DNA of 64,000 nucleotides from Ctenosaura bakeri (GCA_948474755.1 CAOLHI010001443.1:434001-498000), one strand, 5' to 3'; positions 22,164 through 32,811 are shown, counted from the first letter of the stretch. A program made the numbers and translations. Notes: generated by a model not told the origin, from the sequence alone.

Positions 22164-24293
22164 TCAAACGATAATTGCTTCGTTGTATCTTTTCTTAAGA
22201 TAGTTTACAACTGGTCGCCATTCTGTCTTGTATATAGTTTTTTTTCCCTCCTTCAGTAATTTAGACAGATAATCACAATTCATCATATCTTGCAGGCGAA
22301 CCAACCAATCTTCCACCTTTGGTACATGCTGATTTTTCCAATAATATGCATATTCAATTCTGGCGGCTGTAATCATATATATCACTATTTTCCATCTATT
22401 TTTTACAATTAACTGCTGTATATTCGGGATTATATTGAGAAGATACAACTCTGGGAGAACTGGTATTTTAATTTCAAATATTTCTTCCATAACCTTATTG
22501 ACCTCTTTCCAATATATTTTTGCCGATTTACATGTCCACCAGAGATGGTAAAAAGTACCTTCTATTTTTTCACATTTCCAGCAATCTTTTTCCCCTGTAT
22601 TGTACATTTTATTTAGTTTGGACGGACTTAAGTACCATCTATGGAACATCTTTAGATGATTTTCTTTAAGATTTTGAGAAGCTGTAAACTTCTGAGTTCT
22701 TCTCCAACTTGTTTCCCATTCTTCAATCGAAATCGTTCTCCTTATGTTTTCCGCCCACTTCAACATTGTTGGTTTAACCATCTCAGTTTCTAATTCCCTG
22801 TTTAATAAAAGTTTGTATAGTTGGGACATCAAATGTTGAGGACGGTCGAAGATCACTGTTTCAAAATAATTTCTTTCCTCTTTTCCGGAGAACCCTTCCA
22901 ATTTTAAGTCCATTTTAAACCTTTCATGCAACTGTCTGTATAGGAACCACTGGCTTGGAAAGCCTTCTTGTTCCAACTGTAATCTGTCCTTTAGTTTAAA
23001 GCTGTCTTCCTCTATAATAATATCTTTATATCGGATCCACTTCTCTTGTGGATGCTTCCATCTTCCATAAAGTGCCTCGTGTGGGGAGACCCATTGAGGA
23101 ATTTTAAGGTATATTCTGGCTTTGAATTTTTTCCAGATAGATAACAAAGACTTCCTAATGTAATGACTTGTAAAATCCCTGTCGGCTTTCTCTTTTCCAT
23201 ACCAAAGGTATGCGTGCCAGCCGAATTTATTATCAGCACCTTCTAAAGTCAGGGTTCTTTCATCTTTTAAAGTCATCCAATCTGCTATCCAGGACAATCC
23301 TGCTGCCTGATAGTATATCTTCATGTCCGGGAGGGCACATCCACCTTTTTGTTTCAATTCAGTCAAATATCTCCATTTAATTCTGGGTTTCTTGCCGCCC
23401 CAGATGAATTTGATAATTTCTTTATGCCAAATCATAAAACATTTATCATTTATTATTATTGGTATATTCTGAAAGAGAAAGCTCATTTTAGGCAAAACAT
23501 TCATCTTTATCACTGCAACACGTCCAAGGAACGAAAGGTTAAGTTTATTCCAATTTTGAATGTTTTCCTGGATTTCTCTCCAAACTTTTTTGTAATTATT
23601 TTCAAAAAGTTCAATGTTGTGTTTAGAAAGATGTATACCCAAGTATCTTATTTTTTTGTCGGTCTTAAAACCGGAAATTTCTGTCAGATTTTTCTCTCCT
23701 TTCTCTCCAATGTTTTTTATCAACATCTTCATTTTGCTTTTATTAATTTTCAAGCCAGCTATCCTTTCAAAATCTTCAAGTTTGTCCAATAATTTTTTAA
23801 TATTATCCTGAGGATCCTCCAAGAAAACCACCAGGTCATCCGCATAGGCCTTTAGTTTAAATTCATGTCCTCTAATTCTCACACCACGTATTTCTGTGTC
23901 TTCCCTTATTTCAGTCAGTAGTACTTCTAATGTAAGTATGAATAATAGCGGTGAAAGGGGACAACCTTGTCTTGTACCTTTTTGAATGCTAAAAGTTTTT
24001 GTTTTCTCCCCATTGATAATCAACGATGCAAATTGATTAGAATAAATTTGCTTAATCATCTTTATAAATCCCTGACCACAATCCATTCTTTGAAGTACTT
24101 CCATCATAAAGTCCCATCTTATATTGTCGAACGCCTTCTCAAAATCTATAAAGAGCATTGCAAGTTTTCTTTCATTATGTTTTTCGAAGTATTCAATCAT
24201 ATTTATAACTGTTCTAACATTATTTCTCATCAATCTGTTTGGAAGGAACCCATTTTGGTCTTCATGAATAAGTTCTTGTAGTATTTTCTTCAA
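22164..24293 (-). CDS. L1 ORF2p, reverse transcriptase and C-terminal part
   Basis: A 709-codon open frame. RT motif A is FIDFEKAFD (Asp at residue 50), followed by GTRQGCPLSPLLF (about 106-118) and the catalytic YADD at 150-153. Then come the L1-typical FLGRVAVIKMNVLPK thumb block and a C-terminal cysteine motif, CWKC with H and C, at about 571-588. It would copy L1 RNA at a nicked target. The start given is only the first Met after an in-frame TGA at about 24394-24396. The true ORF2 continues upstream in the same frame, so this is a surviving 3' part, not an independent gene. Confidence 0.9.
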   Translation of the reverse strand: MKKILQELIHEDQNGFLPNRLMRNNVRTVINMIEYFEKHNERKLAMLFIDFEKAFDNIRWDFMMEVLQRMDCGQGFIKMIKQIYSNQFASLIINGEKTKTFSIQKGTRQGCPLSPLLFILTLEVLLTEIREDTEIRGVRIRGHEFKLKAYADDLVVFLEDPQDNIKKLLDKLEDFERIAGLKINKSKMKMLIKNIGEKGEKNLTEISGFKTDKKIRYLGIHLSKHNIELFENNYKKVWREIQENIQNWNKLNLSFLGRVAVIKMNVLPKMSFLFQNIPIIINDKCFMIWHKEIIKFIWGGKKPRIKWRYLTELKQKGGCALPDMKIYYQAAGLSWIADWMTLKDERTLTLEGADNKFGWHAYLWYGKEKADRDFTSHYIRKSLLSIWKKFKARIYLKIPQWVSPHEALYGRWKHPQEKWIRYKDIIIEEDSFKLKDRLQLEQEGFPSQWFLYRQLHERFKMDLKLEGFSGKEERNYFETVIFDRPQHLMSQLYKLLLNRELETEMVKPTMLKWAENIRRTISIEEWETSWRRTQKFTASQNLKENHLKMFHRWYLSPSKLNKMYNTGEKDCWKCEKIEGTFYHLWWTCKSAKIYWKEVNKVMEEIFEIKIPVLPELYLLNIIPNIQQLIVKNRWKIVIYMITAARIEYAYYWKNQHVPKVEDWLVRLQDMMNCDYLSKLLKEGKKTIYKTEWRPVVNYLKKRYNEAIIV

Positions 24294-24395
24294 TCTCTCT
24301 GCTAATATCGAAGTAAGAATCTTGTAATCTACATTAAGCAGAGAGATAGGTCTGTAATTTCCGGGATCTTTAGTGTCTTTCGTTTCCTTTGGAAT

Positions 24396-24776
24396 TCAAG
24401 TTATGTTAGCATAGTTCCATGTCTCCGGTTTCCCATTTGACCAGATCTCATTCATGGTCTGTTGCAATGGCAGAAGTAACTCGTCCTCTAATGCTTTGTA
24501 AAAAAATGCAGTAAATCTGTCAGGACCTGGGGCTTTAGAAATCTTCAATCTCCGAATAGCTTGAGTAATCTCGGCCACAGTGAATGTAGAGTTTAACACA
24601 TTTTTCTGCTCTTCAGTTAATTTCTTTATCTTTTTAGTGTCCAAATACATTTTCAACTGTTCTTTTCTGTTTGAGTCCACCTTCTCTTGATTATATAATT
24701 CTGAATAAAATTTAACAAATATTCTTTGTATCGCCTTGTGATCTGAGTGAACCTTGCCTTCATATTTAATTTCCAT
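24396..24776 (-). pseudogene. L1 ORF2 N-terminal RT region between stops
   Basis: A 126-codon stretch containing the RT motif 'SKAPGPDRFTAFFYKAL', conserved before the catalytic domain. It is in frame with the 709-codon part and separated from it by one TGA; the intervening residues ('IPKETKDTKDPGNYRPISLL') are normal L1. Upstream, TAA at about 24857 interrupts the linker ('NANKPGKWLAYKLRKDR'). Confidence 0.85.
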
Positions 24777-25473
24777 TATTTGTTTTCTTTCTCTGTCTTT
24801 TCTTAATTTGTATGCTAACCATTTTCCTGGCTTGTTAGCATTCTCGAAATGTTTTTATTTTATTCTATTAAGTTTCTTCTCCAGTTGAATCAGATTTTCT
24901 TTGTTCAATTGTTCCTGTGAAATTTTGATTTGCTTTTTCAAATTATCATTTGTAGGGTCCTTCCTCAATTCTTCCTTTTTTGTCTGAAGTGTCTTCTGTA
25001 TCTCCAATTCTCTTGCCTCTCTGATCTTTTTCCATTCTGTTCCTCATTTAATTAAATGGCCTCTAATGACTGCTTTACCAGCTTCCCAGATGGTCTTCAT
25101 TGGCATTTCTTCGGTAATATTCTCTTGAAAGTAGTTTTTCAGCACCTGCTTTGCTCATTGTAGGTATATTTCTTGTTGAAGTATCGAGTTCACTTCTATA
25201 CCAATGAAATGTCCATTTGTATCTACAAACAGTTCTTCTGATTCATACTTAGAGTTTACAAAGATTGCAACTCCCGTTTCTTTTTAAGATAAGTCGAAGC
25301 ATGAAGTCTTCCCAGTTTAGGGTTCCTTAAGTACTTAATATCCTGTTCCCTTATTCTAGTTTCTTGTAGACAAATTAGGTCTGCTTTTTCTTTTCAAGTA
25401 GATGGAATATTTGTCGTCTCTTATAACTAGAATTGATTCCGTTAATGTTCCAAGATTGAATTGTAATAACCAT
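24777..25473 (-). pseudogene. L1 ORF2 endonuclease and linker, broken and deleted
   Basis: ORF2 starts at ATG 25473-25471 and reads MVITIQSWNINGINS, the apurinic-type endonuclease start with the conserved N-I-N-G block. After 'LLEKK' a one-base frameshift precedes 'KADLICLQET'. A second frameshift precedes 'GVAIFVNSKY'. At about 25190 'HFIGIEVNS' runs straight into linker sequence ('ILQQEIYL', 'AKQVLKNYFQENITEE'), so roughly 140-150 endonuclease residues are missing. That missing part would include the catalytic core. Stops at about 25160 and 25045 follow. Confidence 0.8.
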
Positions 25474-25479
25474 TTCTTT

Positions 25480-26596
25480 TTATTGATCTGCTTCTTCTTG
25501 GTGTGAGGAATGTTTTTCATCTTCTATCTCTTCTATTCCTGCTTCTTCTTCCTCTTCCTCTTCTATCTTCAACTCCAGTGGGTCTGATTCGTGATCCTCT
25601 TCCACCTTCGCAGTTTCTCGTTCCATCTCTCTCCTCTGATCCTTAGTCTGTTCCATCTGCACCCCGTAGTCATCTTGTTAAGTCCTTTCTGTTTTTGGAT
25701 TCCAAGTCTCTCTTTATTTTCTCATATAAATCATTTGCTCGTTCAATTGTTGTAACTCTAATCCATCTTTGTGTATAATAAACCGAGACACCTTCCAATC
25801 TCTCCCATCTGAAATTTATTTTATGTTTTTGCAGAAGTTGGGTCAAAAATTTATATTCTTGTCTCTTCTTAATTACTGCATATGGAACATCTTTAAAGAT
25901 CTTAATTTCTTTATTATCCAGCATCAGTTTGTGTTCGTAGTTCCTCGTAATAATTTTATCTCTTGTCCTAACTTTAGTGAAACAAACTATAACATCTCGT
26001 GCCCAGTTTCGTTCACTGGCTAATTTAGAACTGAGTCTAAACATCCGATCAATGTCCATCTCCAATTTCTCCTCTGTCTCTTCTATATAGTTGGCCAACA
26101 TTGGAATTATCTTCTCGTAAAGATTTTCTTCTCTCTGTTCGGGAATCCCCCTTAATTTTAAACATTTCTCTCAATAGCGCATCTCTTGGGTATTTATTGA
26201 AATCTCTTGACGAAGTTGTACTTCTTTATGTACCTTACTATCAACTTGTAACTTTTTAGAATTAGTTTGTAAGGTAGCCACCTCAGATTTAATCTCCGAA
26301 ATATCCTTATTCACTTTTTCTATTTTTTTGTTAATAATTTCCATCTCTTTTTTAATGTCATTTTTAATCTCAGCTCTAAGCTCTTTCATTTCTTTCCTGA
26401 TCTCTTGTCTAATTTCTAGCTTGATATCTTGCCTCAAATTCTTCATTTCTTGTAGAAGAGCTGTGAAATCAGGTTGATTTGAGGTTGGCGGTGGTATCGG
26501 AATATCAACAGACGTTCTTCTTCCCGAAGTTTGTGTCATTATCTTAGCCTCTGCTTGCAGGGTGGCCTTCCTTTTAACAATAGTAGTAGCCGCCAT
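25480..26596 (-). pseudogene. L1 ORF1p, coiled coil, RRM and acidic tail
   Basis: The start is ATG at 26596. Residues 1-40 are basic and proline-rich; about 45-135 form a charged heptad-like coiled coil (LRQDIKLEIRQEIRKEMKEL). One in-frame TGA at 26173-26171 interrupts just before 'EKCLKLRGIPEQ', the RRM start. The frame then runs to TGA at 25672 through the RRM and C-terminal domain. A +1 shift opens 'QDDYGVQMEQTK' and a 60-residue acidic tail with a run of seven Glu, ending TAA at 25480. ORF2 begins 6 bases later. ORF1p is an RNA-binding chaperone of the L1 particle. Confidence 0.85.
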
Positions 26597-28376
26597 CTTC
26601 TCCTCACTTCCTCTGTATTTCCAATTTGTCTCTTGACTCCGACGTGTTTGTGGCGGTCCTGCTCTCCCTGTTTGGTATCTCAGAAACTATCACGTAAATA
26701 TTCAAAATTCAACTTAACTACTATTCATGAAATCAGTTATCTTTGCTCTTATCATATAATTACACACATCAATGAATTTATCAGCAAGGAAAACAACAAA
26801 AGCAGAGTAAATATTATTCTAGTTCCTCAGTTTAGAACAATATTTGAATTATCTAAACCGATATCTTCACCAACCCTTAAAGTTTCAAATTAGTAATCCA
26901 GTACTCTAGATAATATACTGTGTATTACATGCAGTATTCTATGTTAGGTTAATTAATAGACAGTATTACTTCAATAACAACTTTGCGTTACTACATCATC
27001 TGAGTGCTGTTCTGTAAATGAAAAAAAGAAAGAAGAAAGAAAAAAAAGGAAAAAGAAAAAAGCTTTTTTCAAGTTGTATTACAGTTTGTACCGTAATCCC
27101 CCCTGATGCTGGGTAATGAAATATTTATAAAGGGCTTGTTTTGTAGGAAGAGATTAATATTATCTGAAAAGAAGTCAAAGTAAGTTAAAGTAAGTGTATA
27201 TTAGTGTTCGTGAATAGATGACTTCAATGAGCTCAAGCAGCAAATTTGCAAGCTCTAGCTTACATCCACCAGTCACAGTCCAGGAAGCTCCAGGACGTCC
27301 AAAAAAAAAAAAAAAGCCACAGTCAGATAAGGGAGGATAGAAAGCAAACACACATCCGAACGTGACTGGCTTTGTCCTCGCAATGTAGTCAGCTTTTTAA
27401 GTTCCAGAGAGCGCTTCCACAATCGTCAGTCACTCTTTTTATCCACTGTCCTCTGTCCTCTGTACCTTGATCCTTGTACATTTCAAACCGAAAAAGAAAT
27501 AGCCAATATCTTCGGCGAGCTCTAGCTATAAGCGAGCTCTAGCCTAATCCAGCTCCACAATCAAAAGTCCCGTCTTATGACTCATCGTTTCTTTCCACGC
27601 AGTTGATCAGCCCCCAGTTATATTCAAAGCATGCTGCCTCCTAGCTCTTCCCATCTCTCTCCCTTAATTCGCAAGCCTATTGCCTTGTCTGTCCTTAACG
27701 CCTTGTCTGTTCATCTACCAGTCATGTTCCCTGCTGATTATATCCTCAGCTCAACACAGTTCATTCAACAATTTCCAAAATCCTCTCAGTCCTGATAAAC
27801 TTGGCTCCCAAACAGGGCTCACCTCTCAGCTGTCAGTCTCTCTCCTCTCCCTCTTCTGAGCAATCGGCAAACCACGCTTCGTCTCCGCTCTCCCCCTCAG
27901 TGTCCTTGCGGTCAACTTACTGACTAGCTGGCTTGCTGGCTTGCCGGTTCAGAGGAGTATCGTCGCCATATTGACACGGCTGCGTCCTTCTCTCTGATAA
28001 AGATTAACTCGTCCTTGATCGTTGATCCTTTTATCTTGAGGTAAAAAGTACCGGCAAGGGTAAGTTTCGATTTCAATTTGAAGCTAAAAAACGCAAACTT
28101 AAATTTAAAAAATCTTCGGCGGCGATTCTCTGGAATATCCAGATGTCCGGCGTGGCTGTGGACGCTCTGCGATCCCCGCTCTCCTCCGCCGTCCCTGTTC
28201 TAACAGAAAGACAGCTAGAGAGCTACTGGGGTCCCCGATGAGCCCTCTCCGTATCCCCTTTACCAGGAGAGTAATTGGCTGGCAGAAAGAAACCAGCTAG
28301 CCCGTGGCGGACGACAATGAGTGACACCCGGTTGTCACTTCGTTGCCTTGCCCGATGCCATGAAGACCGGAAGTCC
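26597..28376 (-). promoter_or_regulatory. L1 5' UTR / internal promoter region
   Basis: This is the roughly 1.8 kb between the element's 5' end and ORF1. The outer 900 bp are GC- and CpG-richer than the rest of the element, as expected of an L1 internal promoter. The inner part is AT-rich with an A/G tract (27000-27065, in + orientation) and an A run at 27300-27316. Promoter activity is inferred from position. Confidence 0.6.
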
Positions 28377-28391
28377 AATCCAAGAAATTTT
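28377..28391. repeat. Target-site duplication, right copy
   Basis: AATCCAAGAAATTTT, identical to 21651-21665, immediately outside the L1 5' end. Confidence 0.9.
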
Positions 28392-28849
28392 AAAGATAGA
28401 TTTTGTAATGTTAGCAGAAATATTTTTGCTGGGTATTAGAGATAAAGAACTAGATAGTAAATATAGATTAAATCTTTAATATATGACAACATTACCAAGA
28501 ATATTGTTTGTTCAAAACTTGGAAATGGATGGAAGAACTGACAAGAGAAGAATGGATTGTTATGGTTGCTGAGTTTGCCCAAATTGCCAAATTAATGTGG
28601 TTTTTGAAGAAAAAGCTAGTTGAAGATTTTTTTGAAAGATTGGAAACCATTTATGGATTTTTTGAGCAATAAGAAATCTAATGCTGCAATAAACTTGAGG
28701 TTATGGTTATTAGTAATTTTAGTTGGAATATTTAATATAATTTTAATATAAATAATTAATGTTTTTAATTTTTTTCTTTTTATCATAGTCAGGACTGGAG
28801 GCCCCAGAGCCCTACTATGTTTTAGTTATATGTCTCCCCCCACTCTATT

Positions 28850-29755
28850 TTTCTTACTTATTTTAAATTATATAATAGTGTTGGTGGGAAGGGTTGCTAA
28901 TACACCAGAAGACAGGATCAAAATGCAAAATGACCTTGACAGACTGGATTGCTGGGCCAAAGCTAACAAAATGAATTTCAACAGAGAGAAATGTAAGGTC
29001 CTGCTCTTAGGCAGAAAAAATGGAATGCAAAAAAATAGGATGGGGGACACGTGGCTGGATAACACTATGTGTGAAAGCATTCTAGGAGTCTTGATAGATC
29101 ACAAGCTGAACATGAGTCAGCAGTGTGATGCGACAGCCAAGAAAGCCAACACAATTCTTGATTGCATCAATAGGAGTAATGGTGACTAGATCAAAGGAGG
29201 TAATGGTACCACTCTATTCTGCATTGGTTAGCCCTCATTTGGAATATTGTGTCCAGCTCTGAGCACCTCATTTCAAGAAGGATATCGACAAGCTGGAGCA
29301 TGTCCAGAGGAGGGTGACCAAAATGGTGAAGGGTTTTGGAAGCCATGCCTTATGAGGAGTGGCTTAGGAAACTGGGGATGTTTAGTTTGCAGAAGAGAAG
29401 GTTAAGAGAGGACATGATAGCGACATTTAAATATTTGAAGGGATGTCATGTTGAGGAGGGAACGGGCTTGTTTTCCGTTGCTCAAGAGACTAGGACAAGG
29501 AGCAATGGATTCAAGCTGCAGGAAAGGAGATTCCACCTGAACATCAGGAAGAACTTTCTGATGGCCAGAGCTGTTTGGCAGTGGAATATACTGCCCTGGG
29601 GTGTGGTGGAGTCTCCTTCTTTGGAGGTTTTTAAGCAGAGGCTGGATGACCATCTGTCAGGAGTGCTTTGATGTGTGTTCTTGCATAGCAGGAAGTTGGA
29701 CTTGATGGCCGCTGTGATCTCTTCCAACTCTATGATTCTGTGATTCTATTCTATC
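28850..29755 (+). pseudogene. CR1 LINE, 3' part of ORF2
   Basis: The translation carries the CR1 C-terminal succession: 'VANTPEDRIKMQNDLDRLD', 'NFNREKCKVLLLGRK', 'LGVLIDHKLNMSQQCDA', then after a stop and frame change 'EEWLRKLGMFSLQKRRLRED', 'RRFHLNIRKNFLMARAVWQW' and 'VVESPSLEVFKQRLDDHL'. The 3' end has the CR1-style repeated 'attctatgattctgtgattct'. Endonuclease and most of the RT are absent. The frames are interrupted, so it is a dead 5'-truncated copy. Confidence 0.88.
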
Positions 29756-29759
29756 AACA

Positions 29760-30080
29760 AAAACCCAATCAACTGTCAATTGTCTTTTATTGTGTTAATT
29801 CCTGTGCATAAACTGGTGTCCAAGCAGGATGGTCTCAAAATATAATAGACACCAGGGATGCCTGGGAGTAAGTTGTTGCTGTTGAGCTGACCATGGGTTT
29901 TGTAAACTGTGAGGGAATGTAATATAATAGCTGGGAGAGGGTAAAAGATAGGTGGCTCTGGAACTTGCGGATCCTGCTGGTAAGTTGTTCCAGGGTCTGG
30001 TTCAGCAATTTAGCAAGTTCTTTCAGGGTCCAATTCTAGTTGCTTGGTTCCAGCATCTGGTCCAGGCTTTCTGATGGATA
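29760..30080. other. No recognised gene or repeat family
   Basis: It lies between the CR1 end and a pogo-like MITE. No coding signal. Confidence 0.4.
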
Positions 30081-30082
30081 TA

Positions 30083-30464
30083 CAGTAATCTCTCCACGTT
30101 TGCTAGGGTTAGGGGCGCAGGACCCCTGTGAAAGTGCAAAAACTGAGAATAACTCTAGGCCCTCCTAAACCATATCTAACATGCACAAAAAAAGTATGAT
30201 CCCCATATTCAACTCACCATGGATTGCTTTGAGGCATTTCTTCACAAGGCAGAAGTGGGTGGCTGGTGGGGCTTAGTACCACCTCCTCTGCTGCCCCACA
30301 CCATTTTTAATAGGGACTTACAAGCCTTGTTCACAGTTTCACAGTCTCACAAGGCTTGCAGTCCCTATTAAAAATGGCATAGAGAGGCAGCAGAGGTGGC
30401 AGCAAATAATTCATGAATAATTAAATCTGCAAAAGTGAAACCCTCAGATGTGGAGGGCTAACTG
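30083..30464. mobile_element. Pogo/mariner-like MITE with TA target sites
   Basis: Left end CAGTAATCTCTCCACGTTTGC; the right end read in reverse is CAGTTAGCCCTCCACATCTG. TA flanks both ends (30081-30082, 30465-30466). It shares 'gctagggttaggggcgcagga' and 'ctaggccctcc' with the copy at 62400. An internal palindrome at about 30303-30380 pairs 'tttttaatagggacttacaag' with its reverse complement, separated by a 'gttcacagtttcacagtc' loop. Confidence 0.82.
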
Positions 30465-30903
30465 TATTACTTCAAGAACCAGTCCTGGAATTTGTGGTGG
30501 GATTGCAAGCCTAGTCCATTTGGCCAGATATGGGACCTAGGCTGCACCCACCCAGTTGGGGCTGGCTCAGATCCTTGAGGTTTCTCCTGAGAAGTGGAAT
30601 AGCTATGCACTGGGGCAGTAAGAGGTATAGAACTGGTAGGGTTAATTTGCTGCCTGGTACAGCTGCTTCTCTTCAGATTTACATGTGTCTCCATAGGAGT
30701 AGAGTGGTCTTTTGGGCTACTCTTAAGTGCCAAGCCCTTGAGGGTCTGGCTTCTGCTATAGGGAGCTGCAGTGCCCAAACTCCTGCAGCTCTCTTTTTGC
30801 CTGCTTTGAACTTCCTCCCTTGTTCTGCTGCTTCTAAGGCTTTTATGTCTCCCTGCCTTCTTCTCTTGAGTACCTGCAGTTGAAGTCCTGTGGACTTCTA
30901 GAC

Positions 30904-31228
30904 CAGAGCTTTCCAAACTTTTCATGTTGATGACATACTTTTTAGACATGCATCATTTTGTGACATAGTAATTCAGTCAGTGGAGGCAGCCCCTCCACCT
31001 GAGCCTGGCCCACCACCATGCTCGCTGGGGTCTTCCCTGGCTCCGGGTGGCAGTAGTGGCAGTGGGAGAGGCAGCCCCTCTACCTGGGCTTGGCCTGCCA
31101 CCGAGGTCTTCCTCAGCCCAGGGTGGTGGCAGGAGAGACAGCCTTTCCACCTGTTACATTCATGTGACACACCTACACACTGCAGCTGACACACTAATGT
31201 GTCACACCACACAGTTTGGAAAGCTCTG
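30904..31228. mobile_element. hAT MITE 1 with 8-bp TSD and GC-rich interior
   Basis: Terminal inverted repeats CAGAGCTTTCCAAACT are perfect over 16 bp, and the direct repeat TTCTAGAC flanks it at 30896-30903 and 31229-31236. Eight-bp TSDs and CAGxG termini are typical of hAT elements. The outer 70-90 bp match the element at 55673. The interior (about 30978-31160) is GC-rich and contains two copies of an ~85-bp unit ('gaggcagcccctcyacctg...'). Open frames through it are by-products of that composition. It encodes no transposase. Confidence 0.9.
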
Positions 31229-31236
31229 TTCTAGAC

Positions 31237-32629
31237 AATCAGCCCCACTGCAGACTTCTCTATAGCTGGGGAGGCTGGAGCAGCTGTGGTGATCTGCAAC
31301 ACTCTGCTACCCTGATTCCCTCCATCATGGCTCCACTTGAGGGAACAAAAGTGTGCCCTTTCGCTTCTTGGAGAATCTCCCATTCCTGAGTGGGGTGCCT
31401 TGAAAAAGGAATGGACGTGGACCCTTTAATATTTTAATCCTGTTAGCACTGGGGGAAGGGTGAGGTGGACAAAGAAGTGAGATACAGTAGCTGCTGTTCT
31501 CCATTTTCCATTCAGGAGGCAGGAAAGCATAATTCTTTGGCCCTCTTCTTGACCCCAGACAACTTAATAGAGCTCATGAGATGAAACCTTCCAATATTTC
31601 ACAGATGAAAACTACAGCACATGTGGTCAAAATGGCAGAAGATATTGATGAGGAATAACATGCAAGCTGGGAGAGTTTGCAGCAGTTTGCATTTACCTGA
31701 ACCTACTGAAAAGGGCAAGATTCCATCTCCTCTCCTTTCTCCTGAGTTAAATGAGCACGAACTCCCTTTGCACTTTGAATTCAGTCTGCATCAATTGAAA
31801 TAAGTGGAGGACAAAGAGAGAGGACAACAGAGAAACTGGTAAGAGCAATTGAGAAAGTAGAACAACAGAGCATTAATAAAAAAATGTCTGCTAAATTGTG
31901 ACAATTGGAGATATGTGAAATTCACACAGTGCTCCTTCTGGTGCTCATTTCACCAGGAAATAAGAGGTTTTCTCAGATATTCCAGTTTCACTGCAGGAGC
32001 CTCTGGGCCAGTGTCCTATTTCCATGTTGGAATGGAGCCTTGCTGAAGCAAAGAGAAGCAGAGAAGATAGGAGGCTTAAAATTGGATGGTGAATGCATGG
32101 TCCTGGGAGATGATGAAGGAACAAACCCTCATTAATCAAGCCCTGTAATTTAATTGAACCGTACACTTTGAATTAGATCCATTAATTGATTAATATGACC
32201 ACCCTATGGACAATGCCTATTTGATCTGGCTGCTCAACAGAATTTTCTTTAATATTCTTGGACATGCCAGGCAATCTGTTTGGCTAAAACCTTAGAAGTC
32301 TGTTTACAATAACTGCTGTTTTCATTGGTGGTATCTATTTTATTTGTGTGCAGCAGTTTATCATGCAGAACTTCTCCAAATGCCCAATTCTGGCAAAACA
32401 TATTGAGCTAATGAGGAAATGCTCATAAATTTTGAATCAAGCACAGTTCTGTGTATTTCTTTTGGATTTAGGACCTATAGAATGCAGCATTCTTTCTAGC
32501 ATGCACCCAGTTAACTTTACTGCTAAAAGCATTTTGTAATTGCTGGATTCCAGTAAAGCTCTAACTAGCATAGTGGTCAAAAGAACTTGGTTATAATGTT
32601 TCCCGCTTCACCATAGGCTAAGATTTTAA
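31237..32629. other. Unique-looking DNA; possible conserved non-coding element near 32.13-32.30 kb
   Basis: No coding exon is recognised. The stretch 32130-32300 has several homeobox-like TAAT/ATTA motifs (attaatcaag, taatttaattg, ccattaattgattaatatg) in non-repetitive sequence. That composition is common in developmental enhancers, but conservation cannot be judged from one sequence. Confidence 0.3.
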
Positions 32630-32630
32630 G

Positions 32631-32811
32631 GGTCATTTCTGCATTAGGCTGTTACAGTGCTATTATTCCACTTTCAACATTCTCTGGAATTCTGGGGTTT
32701 GCAGTTGAGAGAGGAGCATCAAAGGCGCCTCCCTAAACTGAAAACCCCAGGATTCCATAGGATGTTGAAAGTGGAATAACAGCATTGTAACAGCCTAGTG
32801 TGGAAATGACC
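32631..32811. mobile_element. Foldback MITE, complete but short copy
   Basis: Arms GGTCATTTCTGCATTAGGCTG and cagcctagtgtggaaatgacc pair along the element, with the family core 'ttattccactttcaacattc'. The central loop is shorter than in the 9.86 kb copy. Confidence 0.85.

Larger units (their letters stand above)
21666..28376 (-). mobile_element. Full-length-structured L1 LINE, antisense
   Basis: In minus orientation the element has a GC-richer 5' UTR (about 28376-26597), ORF1 (from 26596), ORF2 (25473-22164), a 3' UTR of about 500 bp and an A-rich tail at the left end. Identical 15-bp TSDs bound it, so both ends are intact. It is about 6.7 kb. ORF1 has an in-frame stop and a frameshift. ORF2 has frameshifts, stops and an endonuclease deletion, so the copy cannot retrotranspose by itself. 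Its host sequence is another, older L1. Confidence 0.92.
21390..28790 (+). pseudogene. Older L1 3' end, split by the 6.7 kb antisense L1
   Basis: Reading + strand from about 21400 gives an L1 ORF2 C-terminal block ('FILCRNLQENLYKLMYRWY'), then 'LIPNKL' and a stop. After the inserted L1, frames at 28392-28670 continue the C-terminal region ('WKWMEELTREEWIVMVAEF') with frameshifts, followed by an AT-rich 3' UTR. The two parts abut once the insertion and one TSD copy are removed. This older element is dead and 5'-truncated. Confidence 0.75.

Noticed and set aside
23349..24281. Open frames on the + strand (up to 147 codons)
   Set aside because: They run antisense through the L1 RT frame, which has clear RT motifs on the other strand.
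25480..25662. A separate small acidic protein gene
   Set aside because: It lies exactly at the end of L1 ORF1, and the +1 frame joins it to ORF1 residues, so it is the frameshifted ORF1 tail.
30530..31265. Overlapping open frames on both strands (up to 160 codons)
   Set aside because: They span a MITE boundary and the GC-rich hAT interior; frames follow composition and have no domain.
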